Shown: positions 5,140 to 12,732 of the stretch, piece after piece
How the letters are laid out: each line of letters opens with the position of its first letter
Numbering within the stretch: position 1 is the first letter of the stretch
Source: a virus
Virus record (IMG/VR): IMGVR_UViG_3300029319_000053
Span: 1 to 57,682 of that record
Length of the DNA stretch: 57,682 nucleotides
Direction: 5' to 3' (one strand)
Made by a program: the position numbers and the translations under genes
The notes under the pieces: generated by a model
The model's database searches: none
Seen by the model: the letters and a program-made list of their open reading frames with translations, nothing else
Told to the model about the DNA's origin: nothing

Positions 5140-6156
5140 ATGCATTCAATCAATCCAATCAAACTAAAAGACGAACTCAAGGACTGCATCAATGCGGGCT
5201 ACCCAGCAATGATCTGGGGTGGTCCGGGTATTGGTAAGTCTGAGATACCCGAACAGGTTGCACAAGAGCTAGGAGTCCCACTCATTGATTTTCGTGCTAA
5301 CCTGTTCGATCCTGTTGATGTACGTGGCGTGCCCTACATCAAACAGCTAAAAGAAACTGGTAAAAGGTTTACATCTTGGGCTGTACCTGATGTCTTTCCA
5401 ATCGAGCAACGAGATGGCCCACGCGGCATCTTGTTTATCGACGAGTTGCCAACTGCACCGCCAGCAACACAAAACGCATTCTTGCAGTTGTTGCTGACTA
5501 AACAAATCGGTGAGTACAAATTGCCACCAGGATGGCAGATTGTATGTGCGGGCAACAGATTGACTGACGCAGCAGCTGTTTATCAGATGCCAAGTCCAGT
5601 CAGAAACAGGCTTGCACACTACGAACTTGAACCGTCGCTCGATGACTGGGTACAGTGGGCCTATCAAAACAATCTAGATACAGATGTTATCTCGTTCATT
5701 CAATACAGACCTAACTTACTTTCTGCATTCAACGCAGATGAGTATGCATTTCCAACACCACGTGCTTGGTCAATGGTCAGCAAAAAAATGTCGCGAGCCA
5801 ACTCAGATCCTGAACGTCTATTCTTTGGTGTGTCATCTCTAGTTGGCGATGGTCCAGCTGGTGAGTTTGTTGCATTCAAAGAGATTGCATCTAAGCTACC
5901 AGATATTGATCAGTTGATTAAAGACCCATCTACGTACAAAAAAGATGACAATCCAGCTCTATTGTACGCTTTATCTACTGCTGTGGCAGCTAGAGCAGAA
6001 GATAATCTTATGGAGAACATTATGAAGCTAAACAAAAAGATACCTGTTGAGTTTCAAGTTGTCCTAGTTAAAGGTTGTCTTGCCAAAAACAGAGAACTCA
6101 AATCACACAACGATGTGCGTAAGTGGATCGTTGACAATGCTAATGTTGTTTTATAG
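5140..6156 (+). CDS. MoxR-type AAA+ ATPase
   Basis: The 338-residue protein has Walker A GGPGIGKS at 27-34, Walker B ILFIDE at 97-102, a sensor-1 Asn in CAGNR (139) and the segment DVRGVP at 60-65. This order and spacing match MoxR AAA+ ATPases, chaperone-like enzymes that usually work with a VWA-domain partner to assemble or activate protein complexes, often by metal insertion. The expected partner is encoded at 6901-8010. GGAGGTTAT precedes the ATG. Phage-borne MoxR/VWA pairs are known, but their target is not. Its neighbours here are two related unknown proteins and several tiny membrane proteins. Confidence 0.9.
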   Translation: MHSINPIKLKDELKDCINAGYPAMIWGGPGIGKSEIPEQVAQELGVPLIDFRANLFDPVDVRGVPYIKQLKETGKRFTSWAVPDVFPIEQRDGPRGILFIDELPTAPPATQNAFLQLLLTKQIGEYKLPPGWQIVCAGNRLTDAAAVYQMPSPVRNRLAHYELEPSLDDWVQWAYQNNLDTDVISFIQYRPNLLSAFNADEYAFPTPRAWSMVSKKMSRANSDPERLFFGVSSLVGDGPAGEFVAFKEIASKLPDIDQLIKDPSTYKKDDNPALLYALSTAVAARAEDNLMENIMKLNKKIPVEFQVVLVKGCLAKNRELKSHNDVRKWIVDNANVVL

Positions 6157-6164
6157 GAGGTTAT

Positions 6165-6815
6165 ATGAAAACAGTTAGATTATCAGAAAGACTCAAAGAA
6201 GATATTCTTGAAGCTGCTGAAAAGAAAATCAAAAATACCACACCAGACAAGGACTATCCTATTGATGGATACAAAGTCCTTGATGAACATGGTGTTATTG
6301 ACAAAGTTAATCGTACTCAACAAACATTTAAAAACATTTGGGGTTATCAAATGAAGGTAGATGAGATTGATCAGGTTGAAATTCAATCTGAAATATCAAC
6401 TATTGATGAAGATGGAGATGAAGATAAACACACAAAAACCTACAGGTTATCTTGTAGTCCTATTGATGTGCCTGCTTTTATGTCTGACTATGGTACTTTC
6501 AAACTCAAAGTGCCACCAACAGATCCTACTTTTGTAGAATGTATTACAGTAGAAAAGTACAACTCTGATTTGAGACGTAAACTTTACGACAGAAAAGCTA
6601 AACTTGAAGAGGTTATGTCACGATTTTCTACCTTAAATCAATTACTTAAGGCTGCTCCGTACATGAAAGACTTGGTCCCACAAGAAAAACTTACAAAAAT
6701 GTATGAAAAAGATGACCGTACAGCTAGACGTCAAGAACTTGCAGAAGTTGCAGAAAACGAACTGCAAGACTTACGTGAAACATTGCTTGAAGATGCATTA
6801 CTTGGAGATGACTAA
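6165..6815 (+). CDS. Unknown protein, paralogue A of the MoxR module
   Basis: The 216-residue product shares three blocks with the 8810-9658 product: an N-terminus of the form V-x-x-S-x-R-L-x-x-D-I (VRLSERLKEDI here), a middle block STLNQLLKAAPYMKDLVPQE near residues 155-175, and the extreme end LLGDD. They are clearly related although of different length. The overall shape is faintly like phage proteins annotated as Nmad5 (nucleotide modification-associated), a weak suggestion only. GGAGGTTAT precedes the ATG, 8 bases after the MoxR gene. Helical, no membrane segment. Confidence 0.75.
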   Translation: MKTVRLSERLKEDILEAAEKKIKNTTPDKDYPIDGYKVLDEHGVIDKVNRTQQTFKNIWGYQMKVDEIDQVEIQSEISTIDEDGDEDKHTKTYRLSCSPIDVPAFMSDYGTFKLKVPPTDPTFVECITVEKYNSDLRRKLYDRKAKLEEVMSRFSTLNQLLKAAPYMKDLVPQEKLTKMYEKDDRTARRQELAEVAENELQDLRETLLEDALLGDD

Positions 6816-6904
6816 TGGTTGGAGAAATACCTATTCTAACAATATGTATTACAGCTTCATTGCTTTTTTACATAATTCTTATTAACACACAAGGGAGAAA
6901 ATGA
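6815..6904 (+). CDS. Tiny membrane protein, 29 aa
   Basis: The ATG overlaps the previous stop (TAATG) and the stop overlaps the next ATG (ATGA), so it is coupled on both sides. Residues 4-23 form one hydrophobic segment (EIPILTICITASLLFYIIL). Too short to classify. The position directly before the VWA metallopeptidase gene suggests that it belongs to the same module. Confidence 0.5.
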   Translation: MVGEIPILTICITASLLFYIILINTQGRK

Positions 6905-8010
6905 TGAATCAATTGTTTGTAAAAGCTAGATCCCGTCTTGTGCTAGACAACCCATTCTTTGGTACTTTGTGTCTTAGACAAAAACCTACTGAGTGGGAAG
7001 AACCGACTGGCGCGGTGGACGGCAAGCATTTATTTTACAATCCAAAATGGTTTGAAAGTCTTACAGAACTAGAACGTGTGGGTTTTCTAGCGCACGAAGT
7101 TATGCACCTTGTTCTTATGCATCACACACGTAGACAAGAACGTAATCCACACAAATGGAACGTGGCTGCTGATTATGCAATCAACAATCATTTACTTGCA
7201 GAAGGTTTTATTCTGCCAAAAGGCGGACTTGTAGATGATCAGTACATCGGCATGTCTACCGAGCAAATCTACAATCTTCTACCGGAACCTCCTTCGGGCT
7301 GGGACTCAGAATTTTGTGATACCGGTGGATGTGGCGGTGTGCTGGACGCTGCAGGTGCAGACGGTACGCAAGCTACACAAAGCGCTATTGAAGCAGAGCT
7401 ACAAGTTGCAATCAACCAAGCTGCAGAAGCAGCCAAAGCTCAAGGTAAATTGTCCGCAAACATGGAGTCTATTGTTTCTGATATTACAGAACCAAAAGTA
7501 GATTGGAAGAATGTACTAGCAAGGTTTCTACGTGCTAACAACAAGTCCGATTTCACATGGGCTAGACCAAACAGAAGATTTATTGCATCTGGTATGTATT
7601 TGCCATCTCTTCACAATCCATGTCTAGAAGAGATTGCAATCGCTGTAGATACTTCAGGTTCTATATCAGATGATGAATTGACACAGTTCACCACAGAAAC
7701 TTCGTACATACTGCATGAGCTCAATCCTGAACGTGTGCAGTTTGTACAATGTGACGCAGAAGTAAATGATGTCACTGAATATACTCGTGAATCATTGCCT
7801 CTCAAAGTTACATACAAAGGTCGAGGCGGTACTAGTTTTGCGCCAGTCATTGACTACATCAACGAGCATCATCCTAATGTTGCTGCTCTTGTGTACTTGA
7901 CTGATCTTGAAGCTTGCCAAGACGACTTTGGTGACAAACCACATTACCCAGTGCTTTGGGTAACTACACAAGCAGAGGAGGCTCCTTATGGAGAAGTTAT
8001 CAAAATGTAA
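6901..8010 (+). CDS. VWA-like metallopeptidase (DUF2201 type), partner of MoxR
   Basis: The 369-residue protein joins an N-terminal zinc peptidase-like domain with HEVMH at 65-69 to a C-terminal VWA-like domain whose MIDAS motif DTSGS lies near residue 249. This combination is the DUF2201 family, typically encoded with a MoxR ATPase as here. The HExxH residues and the D-x-S-x-S metal site are both intact. In between are a Gly-rich turn and an Ala/Gln-rich helical linker. The module probably remodels or cleaves a host or phage target, but the substrate is unknown. CACAAGGGAGAAA gives the ribosome site; two adjacent ATGs are possible starts. Confidence 0.88.
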   Translation: MMNQLFVKARSRLVLDNPFFGTLCLRQKPTEWEEPTGAVDGKHLFYNPKWFESLTELERVGFLAHEVMHLVLMHHTRRQERNPHKWNVAADYAINNHLLAEGFILPKGGLVDDQYIGMSTEQIYNLLPEPPSGWDSEFCDTGGCGGVLDAAGADGTQATQSAIEAELQVAINQAAEAAKAQGKLSANMESIVSDITEPKVDWKNVLARFLRANNKSDFTWARPNRRFIASGMYLPSLHNPCLEEIAIAVDTSGSISDDELTQFTTETSYILHELNPERVQFVQCDAEVNDVTEYTRESLPLKVTYKGRGGTSFAPVIDYINEHHPNVAALVYLTDLEACQDDFGDKPHYPVLWVTTQAEEAPYGEVIKM

Positions 8011-8167
8011 ACAATACGTTCAAGAGTTTGGCGTGTCTGTGTTGACCGGCACAGCTATATTGTTTTTGTTGTTCGGTCTTGCAACTAGTATTCATTACTC
8101 GTTGATTTTATTTGGTGTCGGGGTTGGCCTTGGCTGTATATTTTATTTACTATGGAGGATTATCTAA
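7988..8167 (+). CDS. Small two-pass membrane protein, 59 aa
   Basis: The ATG lies inside the end of the metallopeptidase gene, after a strong AGAGGAGG site. Two hydrophobic segments (about residues 18-32 and 36-55; AILFLLFGLATS and LILFGVGVGLG) follow a charged N-terminus. It overlaps the next gene by one base. First of three consecutive membrane proteins after the MoxR partner. No family recognised. Confidence 0.6.
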   Translation: MEKLSKCKQYVQEFGVSVLTGTAILFLLFGLATSIHYSLILFGVGVGLGCIFYLLWRII

Positions 8168-8319
8168 TGGGAAGTGTTGTATCGTCAGTTACCACAGCAT
8201 TGTGGATATTGATTGAACTTATTCAATTTGCATACATGGCCTATCTAATGTGGCTAAGGAGGAATGATGTTACTAGTAGGCATACTGTCCGCGCTAGGAC
8301 TGCTTTTGCTGGCGCTTAA
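8167..8319 (+). CDS. Small membrane protein, 50 aa
   Basis: Starts at TAATG, overlapping the previous stop. One hydrophobic segment near residues 9-30 (LWILIELIQFAYMAYLMW) is followed by a basic, Ala-rich tail. Its 3' third overlaps the next gene in another frame, so the tail may simply follow from that overlap. Moderate support. Confidence 0.45.
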   Translation: MGSVVSSVTTALWILIELIQFAYMAYLMWLRRNDVTSRHTVRARTAFAGA

Positions 8320-8599
8320 AGCTGGCGGGCGTAAAACAATTGGTCACGATATTTTTGTTGACGTATTGATTACTGTTACATTGATGGTTTGTTTCTATGG
8401 CACTTTCAGTGGCATGGCTGCTGCTATGGTTGGTGGTCTTTGTGCTTCTATTGTTTTGTTTATTATGAAGAAAACAATGGTGCATGAAAAACTAAAGGTT
8501 ACTAAAGTAAACAAAACTGTTATGACTAAACCTTTTACTGTCAAAGTTCCAACTGTCAAAACTGGTTGGCAAAGAGTAGAACCAACTTGGAGAAGGTAA
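8264..8599 (+). CDS. Membrane protein with basic tail, 111 aa
   Basis: AAGGAGGA precedes two adjacent ATGs. The product has three hydrophobic stretches in its first 70 residues (SALGLLLLALKAGG, VDVLITVTLMVCFYG, MVGGLCASIVLFIM), then a Lys/Val-rich tail with repeats (KVTKVNKTVMTKPFTVKVPT). The tail would lie outside the membrane and could bind a partner or nucleic acid. No family recognised. Confidence 0.6.
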   Translation: MMLLVGILSALGLLLLALKAGGRKTIGHDIFVDVLITVTLMVCFYGTFSGMAAAMVGGLCASIVLFIMKKTMVHEKLKVTKVNKTVMTKPFTVKVPTVKTGWQRVEPTWRR

Positions 8600-8817
8600 T
8601 GAGTATAAATAAAGAAGAACAAGCGCATTACAAACTATATAGTGACTTAGATGAAATAAGTGCAAATGCCTTAGAATGTCTAAGTCCTGTGCATGTTATA
8701 GCATCTGGCATAGATTACTATTTAACCCAAGCATACAAATCCGCTCCTTCGCCAGAGCAAGCGGAAGTGCTTATTGATGCATCTGTAAAAAGAGCAAAGG
8801 AGGAAAACAATGGCTAG
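8599..8817 (+). CDS. Hypothetical protein, 72 aa
   Basis: The chosen start is the ATG in TAATG overlapping the preceding stop, with GAGAAGGTA upstream. A longer frame beginning with TTG inside the preceding gene is less likely. The product is a helical acidic protein (MSINKEEQAHYKLYSDLDE). Its end carries the AGGAGG site of the next gene. No family recognised. Confidence 0.6.
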   Translation: MSINKEEQAHYKLYSDLDEISANALECLSPVHVIASGIDYYLTQAYKSAPSPEQAEVLIDASVKRAKEENNG

Positions 8818-9658
8818 TGTACAAATGTCACAAAGACTACGAGATGATATAGCTGACGCATATGAGAAACAATTACATCTTGCATATAGAAAAGAACACA
8901 ATGTGCAACCTGCTGTAGATTATGTTATGTCTACTATACAAGATGATGAGTTTAATGTTCTTATGGCAACAGCTGAACAGTACGAAAATCTTTCACAAAA
9001 ACTAGATCAAAAATATGGAGACCCAAGCAGACGTGGCTATTACAATAGTACTTTAGGTTTTTCTGTAGAAAGAAATTTAATTAAACAAGTAGATAGCATA
9101 GCTGTTATATGTAATCCAAATAGACCAAAAGAAGATAACATGACTATTCTTTTTGATTGGTCGACTGCTTATCAAGAAACTATTGGTGCAGGCAACAAAC
9201 CGGAAAAATACCCACCTAGTGATAACTGGGTTGAAGGAGATGTGCCTGTGCGTATAGAAAAATTACAGTCTTTTATGGCACCTGTAGTGACACGTCTTGA
9301 ACTTAACAGAGGGTGGGGTCAACAAAAATTTTATGCTCCATATGCTGATTGCGCATACGTTATTACTGAACCTACAATTTGTGAACAACTTATGCCTATT
9401 GGTCAAATAGAAGACCAAGCAGCAAAAGATTTACAAACTTTCAAAGAATATATTGCAAAGATAACTACTCTTAAAAAGTTTCTTGATGAGTGGCCTGGTG
9501 GTAAAGATTTGGTGCCAGAAGAAGACATACAACGTATGACTAAAAAGGTTGTAAGAAAAGCACCTGAAAAAAATACACCAGAAAAAATCATACCAGATGT
9601 TTTGAAAGAGCAGATGAATGAGGTAATATTAACTAATAAACTATTGGGGGACGACTAA
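8810..9658 (+). CDS. Unknown protein, paralogue B of the MoxR module
   Basis: The 282-residue product shares with the 6165-6815 product its N-terminus (VQMSQRLRDDI), the block TTLKKFLDEWPGGKDLVPEE near residues 218-237, and the final LLGDD. Between these blocks it has an extra beta-rich region. T-x-K-x-x-x-E-x-W-P-x-x-x-x-x-x-P segments occur in several phage families, including, as far as I recall, Nmad5; this is only a weak lead. AAAGGAGGAAAACA precedes the ATG. The two relatives bracket the metallopeptidase and membrane genes, which suggests a common job. Confidence 0.75.
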   Translation: MASVQMSQRLRDDIADAYEKQLHLAYRKEHNVQPAVDYVMSTIQDDEFNVLMATAEQYENLSQKLDQKYGDPSRRGYYNSTLGFSVERNLIKQVDSIAVICNPNRPKEDNMTILFDWSTAYQETIGAGNKPEKYPPSDNWVEGDVPVRIEKLQSFMAPVVTRLELNRGWGQQKFYAPYADCAYVITEPTICEQLMPIGQIEDQAAKDLQTFKEYIAKITTLKKFLDEWPGGKDLVPEEDIQRMTKKVVRKAPEKNTPEKIIPDVLKEQMNEVILTNKLLGDD

Positions 9659-9843
9659 TGGAATTAGTAAATGAAACACAATGGCAATACAATTCAGAAT
9701 TTTCATATGAAGCTAATATGGCTAACTGGATTGATGCTGTTCATTTTGAACGTAAAAGATACCAAGAAACTCAATTAACGCATGAACAAGCGGTAATGAA
9801 GTTCAAAGAATTATACCCGAGGAACGAATATGGGCAGACTTAA
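9658..9843 (+). CDS. Hypothetical protein, 61 aa
   Basis: The ATG overlaps the previous stop as TAATG. The product is polar and rich in aromatic residues (MELVNETQWQYNSEFSYEA), with a helical second half. It overlaps the next gene by 14 bases. No family recognised. Confidence 0.55.
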   Translation: MELVNETQWQYNSEFSYEANMANWIDAVHFERKRYQETQLTHEQAVMKFKELYPRNEYGQT

Positions 9844-10033
9844 AGCAGCAATGATGGACATAGGTGAAGAAGCCATGACTCATGGCGTTGAGCCTACTGC
9901 CAGCAAGTATGCTATGTCTACAGATGATGTCCAAATGTGTATTATGTTTGCATGTGCTTACGACGGCACTTGGACAGACTTTGTACGAGAACACCCAGAC
10001 TTTGATCCGCGCAACGGTATAAACATTCATTAA
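9830..10033 (+). CDS. Hypothetical protein, 67 aa, last gene of the early run
   Basis: CCCGAGGAACGAAT precedes the ATG. The product has a helical N-terminal half and ends in a segment with Trp and Pro (GTWTDFVREHPDFDPRNG). The pattern KYAMSTDDVQMCIMFACAYDG suggests a small helix-turn-helix-like fold, but this is a guess. It ends the plus-strand early run, 4 bases before the structured RNA candidate. Confidence 0.55.
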   Translation: MGRLKAAMMDIGEEAMTHGVEPTASKYAMSTDDVQMCIMFACAYDGTWTDFVREHPDFDPRNGINIH

Positions 10034-10036
10034 ATT

Positions 10037-10137
10037 TAACTCCCTTGAGGAAGAGCCTTCCGAGGTTGGCAGAGCACGTGCGGAACGCGATAGAAATGCG
10101 ACCGGCCATCGCGCGATGAGAAGGAGATAGGGAGTTA
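10037..10137 (+). ncRNA. Candidate structured non-coding RNA between convergent genes
   Basis: A 9-bp closing stem TAACTCCCT/AGGGAGTTA (10037-10045 with 10129-10137) encloses about 83 bases. These can form GGAAG/CTTCC (10049/10057), the palindrome GCACGTGC (10074-10081) and the stem CGCGAT/ATCGCG (10086/10108). The segment is far richer in G and C than the adjoining genes and has no convincing reading frame. It fits none of the tRNA, tmRNA, hammerhead or RNase P patterns I know. The orientation is assumed from the preceding genes; the stems alone would also allow the other strand. Confidence 0.55.
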
Positions 10138-10165
10138 TTCAAACATGCCAAGGAGTGGCATTAGT

Positions 10166-10199
10166 ATAGCCCAAGATTCGGTGTTCCGGCTTGGGCTAT
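10166..10199. terminator. Strong hairpin between convergent genes
   Basis: ATAGCCCAAG pairs perfectly with CTTGGGCTAT around a 14-base loop. It lies between the end of the early plus-strand run and the end of the minus-strand gene at 10211, where a two-way terminator is expected. T-runs on both sides are short. A smaller hairpin ATGCCA/TGGCAT precedes it at about 10145-10161. Confidence 0.6.
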
Positions 10200-10210
10200 G
10201 CGTCTTTAAC

Positions 10211-10621
10211 TTAAGATACGTATATCCAAAGTTCAAGTGTACCAGTTGCAACGTCTGAACCTGGAGCTACTTGACATGTGATATCAATCGTATCATCTGC
10301 TGTATACTCTTTAGGTACAACGTTTGCATCAGTTTCATCACCAACACCGGTTTGTCCACATGTTGAACCATCGATGTAGTAATCTGCATCAGAACCATCA
10401 CCGACATCCCAAACAAGAGATGTTGCTCCATCTAAATCACTAGACTTAAGGAACACTCCATGGACTGTCTCACCAGCAAAGACATCTACCATTTGATAAA
10501 CATCATTTGCATTAGGTGCTGCGCTTATTGTGATTTTTCCCTTTCTTACACCCATATTTCCACTTGGGAAAGGTTTGAAAGCTTGGTTACCACTGACCAT
10601 ATCGCTTGTAAATGTTGCCAT
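10211..10621 (-). CDS. Lone minus-strand gene; probable secreted-free beta-rich virion or decoration protein
   Basis: The chosen start is ATG at 10621 after AAAGGTGAAAAA, giving 136 residues beginning MATFTSDMVSG; a longer frame to 10762 overlaps the promoter and is less likely. The product is rich in Gly, Asp, Thr and Val, with no Lys-rich or membrane segments. Its alternating pattern is typical of beta-sandwich capsid decoration or fibre proteins. This assignment is by composition only. It lies alone among replication genes and has its own promoter (10670-10698), so it is expressed independently of the late block. GSTCGQTGVGDE near residue 90 may be a metal or turn motif. Confidence 0.6.
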   Translation of the reverse strand: MATFTSDMVSGNQAFKPFPSGNMGVRKGKITISAAPNANDVYQMVDVFAGETVHGVFLKSSDLDGATSLVWDVGDGSDADYYIDGSTCGQTGVGDETDANVVPKEYTADDTIDITCQVAPGSDVATGTLELWIYVS

Positions 10622-10669
10622 TTTTTCACCTTTAGTTGTTATGTCACCCAAAATTAGGTAACATCTATA

Positions 10670-10698
10670 GTCATAAAGACAAGAATGCATTTTGTCAA
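10670..10698 (-). promoter_or_regulatory. Sigma70-like promoter for the 10211-10621 gene
   Basis: On the minus strand TTGACA (10698-10693), a 17-base spacer and TATGAC (10675-10670) lie about 50 bases before the ATG. The -35 box is perfect and the -10 matches at four of six positions. This is the best host-type promoter I saw in the window. A TTAATTA/TAATTAA inverted repeat lies just beyond it at about 10700-10720. Confidence 0.7.
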
Positions 10699-10720
10699 GT
10701 TTAATTAACGGAGTAATTAA

Positions 10721-10933
10721 ATGCCCCCAAAACATGTTTGGGTTAAAAGAAACCCCATACACCCATATACATACAATAATCCCGATGATTTACCATACAT
10801 ACAATGGAAGTATGTAAAGCTTTCTGTTGCATACAATATGTATACCAGTAAACAAATTGGTTGGGAGCGTGCAAAAAAACACGAGTACAAAAACTGGTGT
10901 ATAAAAATGCAAAAGTTCAAGGAGGAACTGTAA
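10721..10933 (+). CDS. Hypothetical protein, 70 aa, ahead of the polymerase
   Basis: ACGGAGTAATTAA precedes the ATG. The product is basic and rich in Tyr and Trp (MPPKHVWVKRNPIHPYTYNN, later IGWERAKKHEYKNW). Its stop overlaps the polymerase start as TAATG, and its end carries that gene's AAGGAGG site. First gene of the plus-strand replication run. No family recognised. Confidence 0.6.
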   Translation: MPPKHVWVKRNPIHPYTYNNPDDLPYIQWKYVKLSVAYNMYTSKQIGWERAKKHEYKNWCIKMQKFKEEL

Positions 10934-12732
10934 TGCAAAAAATTTATTTGGATTTCGAAACTTACTACGATGTACAACTGTCGCTTACAAAGATGTCAAC
11001 AGTTCAATACATTAATCACCCTGATTTCAAAGTTTGGGGCGTAGGAATAAAGGTTGAAGATAATGAAACTGAGTGGTACTCAGAAGATGAGACCCCCTCC
11101 GTTTTGGAACAAATCGATTGGGCTAATACTGCCGTCGTTTGCCATAATACATTATTTGACGCTTACATTCTTACACAATACTTCGGATACAGACCTGCGT
11201 TTTATTACGACACTGCGGCCATGAGCCGGGGTTTGTATCCGAATTTGTCTGCTCGACTAAAAGATTGTGTCGTGCGTGAATTTCCATCAGATCTTTCTAA
11301 ACGTAAAGGAGAAGAACTGGTAAACGCCAAATCTGTACGTGATTTAGATCCTGAACTTGACGCACAAATCGGCAGCTACTGTATTCAGGACGTTGACCTG
11401 ACGTACGATCTCTTTCAAAGTTATATTCGTAATTATCCGGACAAAGAAATCCGCATCATTGATTTGACTGTACGAATGTTTGTAGAACCAAAACTTATAT
11501 TAGACCGTGGACTACTGACAACTTACAAAGATGATATAGCAACTCGCACAGAACAAGCGATCCTGGCTTCGGGTACTACACGAGAGGTTCTTGCTTCACA
11601 AGTCAAGTTCAAAGAACATCTTGAATCATTAGATATTGTAGTGCCTACAAAGAAAAGTCCAACCACAGGCCAACAAATACCTGCGTTCGGTAAAAACGAC
11701 AGTGCTTACATACAAATGTGTAATATGTATCCAGAACATTCGAACATTTGGGAAGCCCGTGAGCTGGTAAAGTCACGTATAGAAGAAACCAGAGCGCAAC
11801 GATTTATTGACTCTACCAACCCTGATGGTACGTTCAGCGTACCGCTGCGTTACTATGCCGCACATACAGGTCGTTTTGGTGGCTCGGACAAAATCAACCT
11901 GCAGAACCTGCCAAGAGGCTCAACACTTAGACGTGCAATCATGGCCCCTGAAGGACAACGATTGTACATAGCTGACTTATCTAATATCGAAGCACGTATG
12001 CTAGCCTGGCTGGCTAAAGAGCACGAACTCGTGCAGGCTTTTGCCACAGGCCGTGATGTATATTGTGAATTTGCTTCACAAATATATGGTCGCACAATTA
12101 CTAAAGATGACAAGCTAGAAAGATATGTAGGTAAAACAGCTATACTCGGTCTGGGGTACGGAATGGGGGCCGATAAGTTTAAGCTAACGCTCAAAACTGG
12201 CTCCCCCTCCGTTGAAATATCTGATTCTGTAGCGCAAAATATTGTTATGCAATATCGAGGTATGTATCCAAACATACCAAGATTGTGGTCAGGTATGAAA
12301 GACGCACTTTTTCAGATGGTAAACCCACGCGGTGTAGGCCTGAAGTACGGACCCCTTACCATCAACCGAAGAGCTCTTTTATTACCAAACAATATGTCTC
12401 TTAGTTATCCAGACTTACGATACCAAGGTGGAGAGTTTGTGTACGATACCAGCAAGGGCACATACATACGTACGCATGGGCCTCGAGTTACGGAGAATGT
12501 TGTTCAAGCACTTGCTCGTATTGTTATCACTGACCAAATGTTGGACATACAATCGTTGCCACAAGTAGACATTGTTTTACAGGTGCATGATGAGATTATA
12601 GCTATTGGTTCAAAGCTAGAAGCAGATGATACAATGAATAAAATTATTGACATTATGCGTACCCCACCTGAATGGTGTAACGATTTACCGCTCGATGCTG
12701 AAGGGGGAGTAAGTAAAATATATGACAAATAA
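10933..12732 (+). CDS. polA: Family A DNA polymerase with 3'-5' exonuclease
   Basis: The start after AAGGAGGAACTGTA gives 599 residues. Proofreading motifs are present: DFET (D7, E9), HNTLFD and YCIQDVD. Polymerase motif A is DLSNIEAR, motif B K-TAILGLGYG, and motif C QVHDE, with the conserved RFGG and NLQNLPR segments before motif A. The residue matching E. coli Pol I Phe762 is Leu405, read from K-T-A-I-L. It replicates the phage DNA together with the primase-helicase downstream. It is shorter than bacterial Pol I because the 5' nuclease domain is absent, as in many phages. It overlaps the csrA-like gene by 11 bases. Confidence 0.95.
   Translation: MQKIYLDFETYYDVQLSLTKMSTVQYINHPDFKVWGVGIKVEDNETEWYSEDETPSVLEQIDWANTAVVCHNTLFDAYILTQYFGYRPAFYYDTAAMSRGLYPNLSARLKDCVVREFPSDLSKRKGEELVNAKSVRDLDPELDAQIGSYCIQDVDLTYDLFQSYIRNYPDKEIRIIDLTVRMFVEPKLILDRGLLTTYKDDIATRTEQAILASGTTREVLASQVKFKEHLESLDIVVPTKKSPTTGQQIPAFGKNDSAYIQMCNMYPEHSNIWEARELVKSRIEETRAQRFIDSTNPDGTFSVPLRYYAAHTGRFGGSDKINLQNLPRGSTLRRAIMAPEGQRLYIADLSNIEARMLAWLAKEHELVQAFATGRDVYCEFASQIYGRTITKDDKLERYVGKTAILGLGYGMGADKFKLTLKTGSPSVEISDSVAQNIVMQYRGMYPNIPRLWSGMKDALFQMVNPRGVGLKYGPLTINRRALLLPNNMSLSYPDLRYQGGEFVYDTSKGTYIRTHGPRVTENVVQALARIVITDQMLDIQSLPQVDIVLQVHDEIIAIGSKLEADDTMNKIIDIMRTPPEWCNDLPLDAEGGVSKIYDK

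Noticed and set aside
10037-10137. tRNA, tmRNA or self-cleaving ribozyme
   Set aside because: No cloverleaf, no CCA end, no hammerhead CUGAUGA/GAAA core; the pairings do not fit these families.
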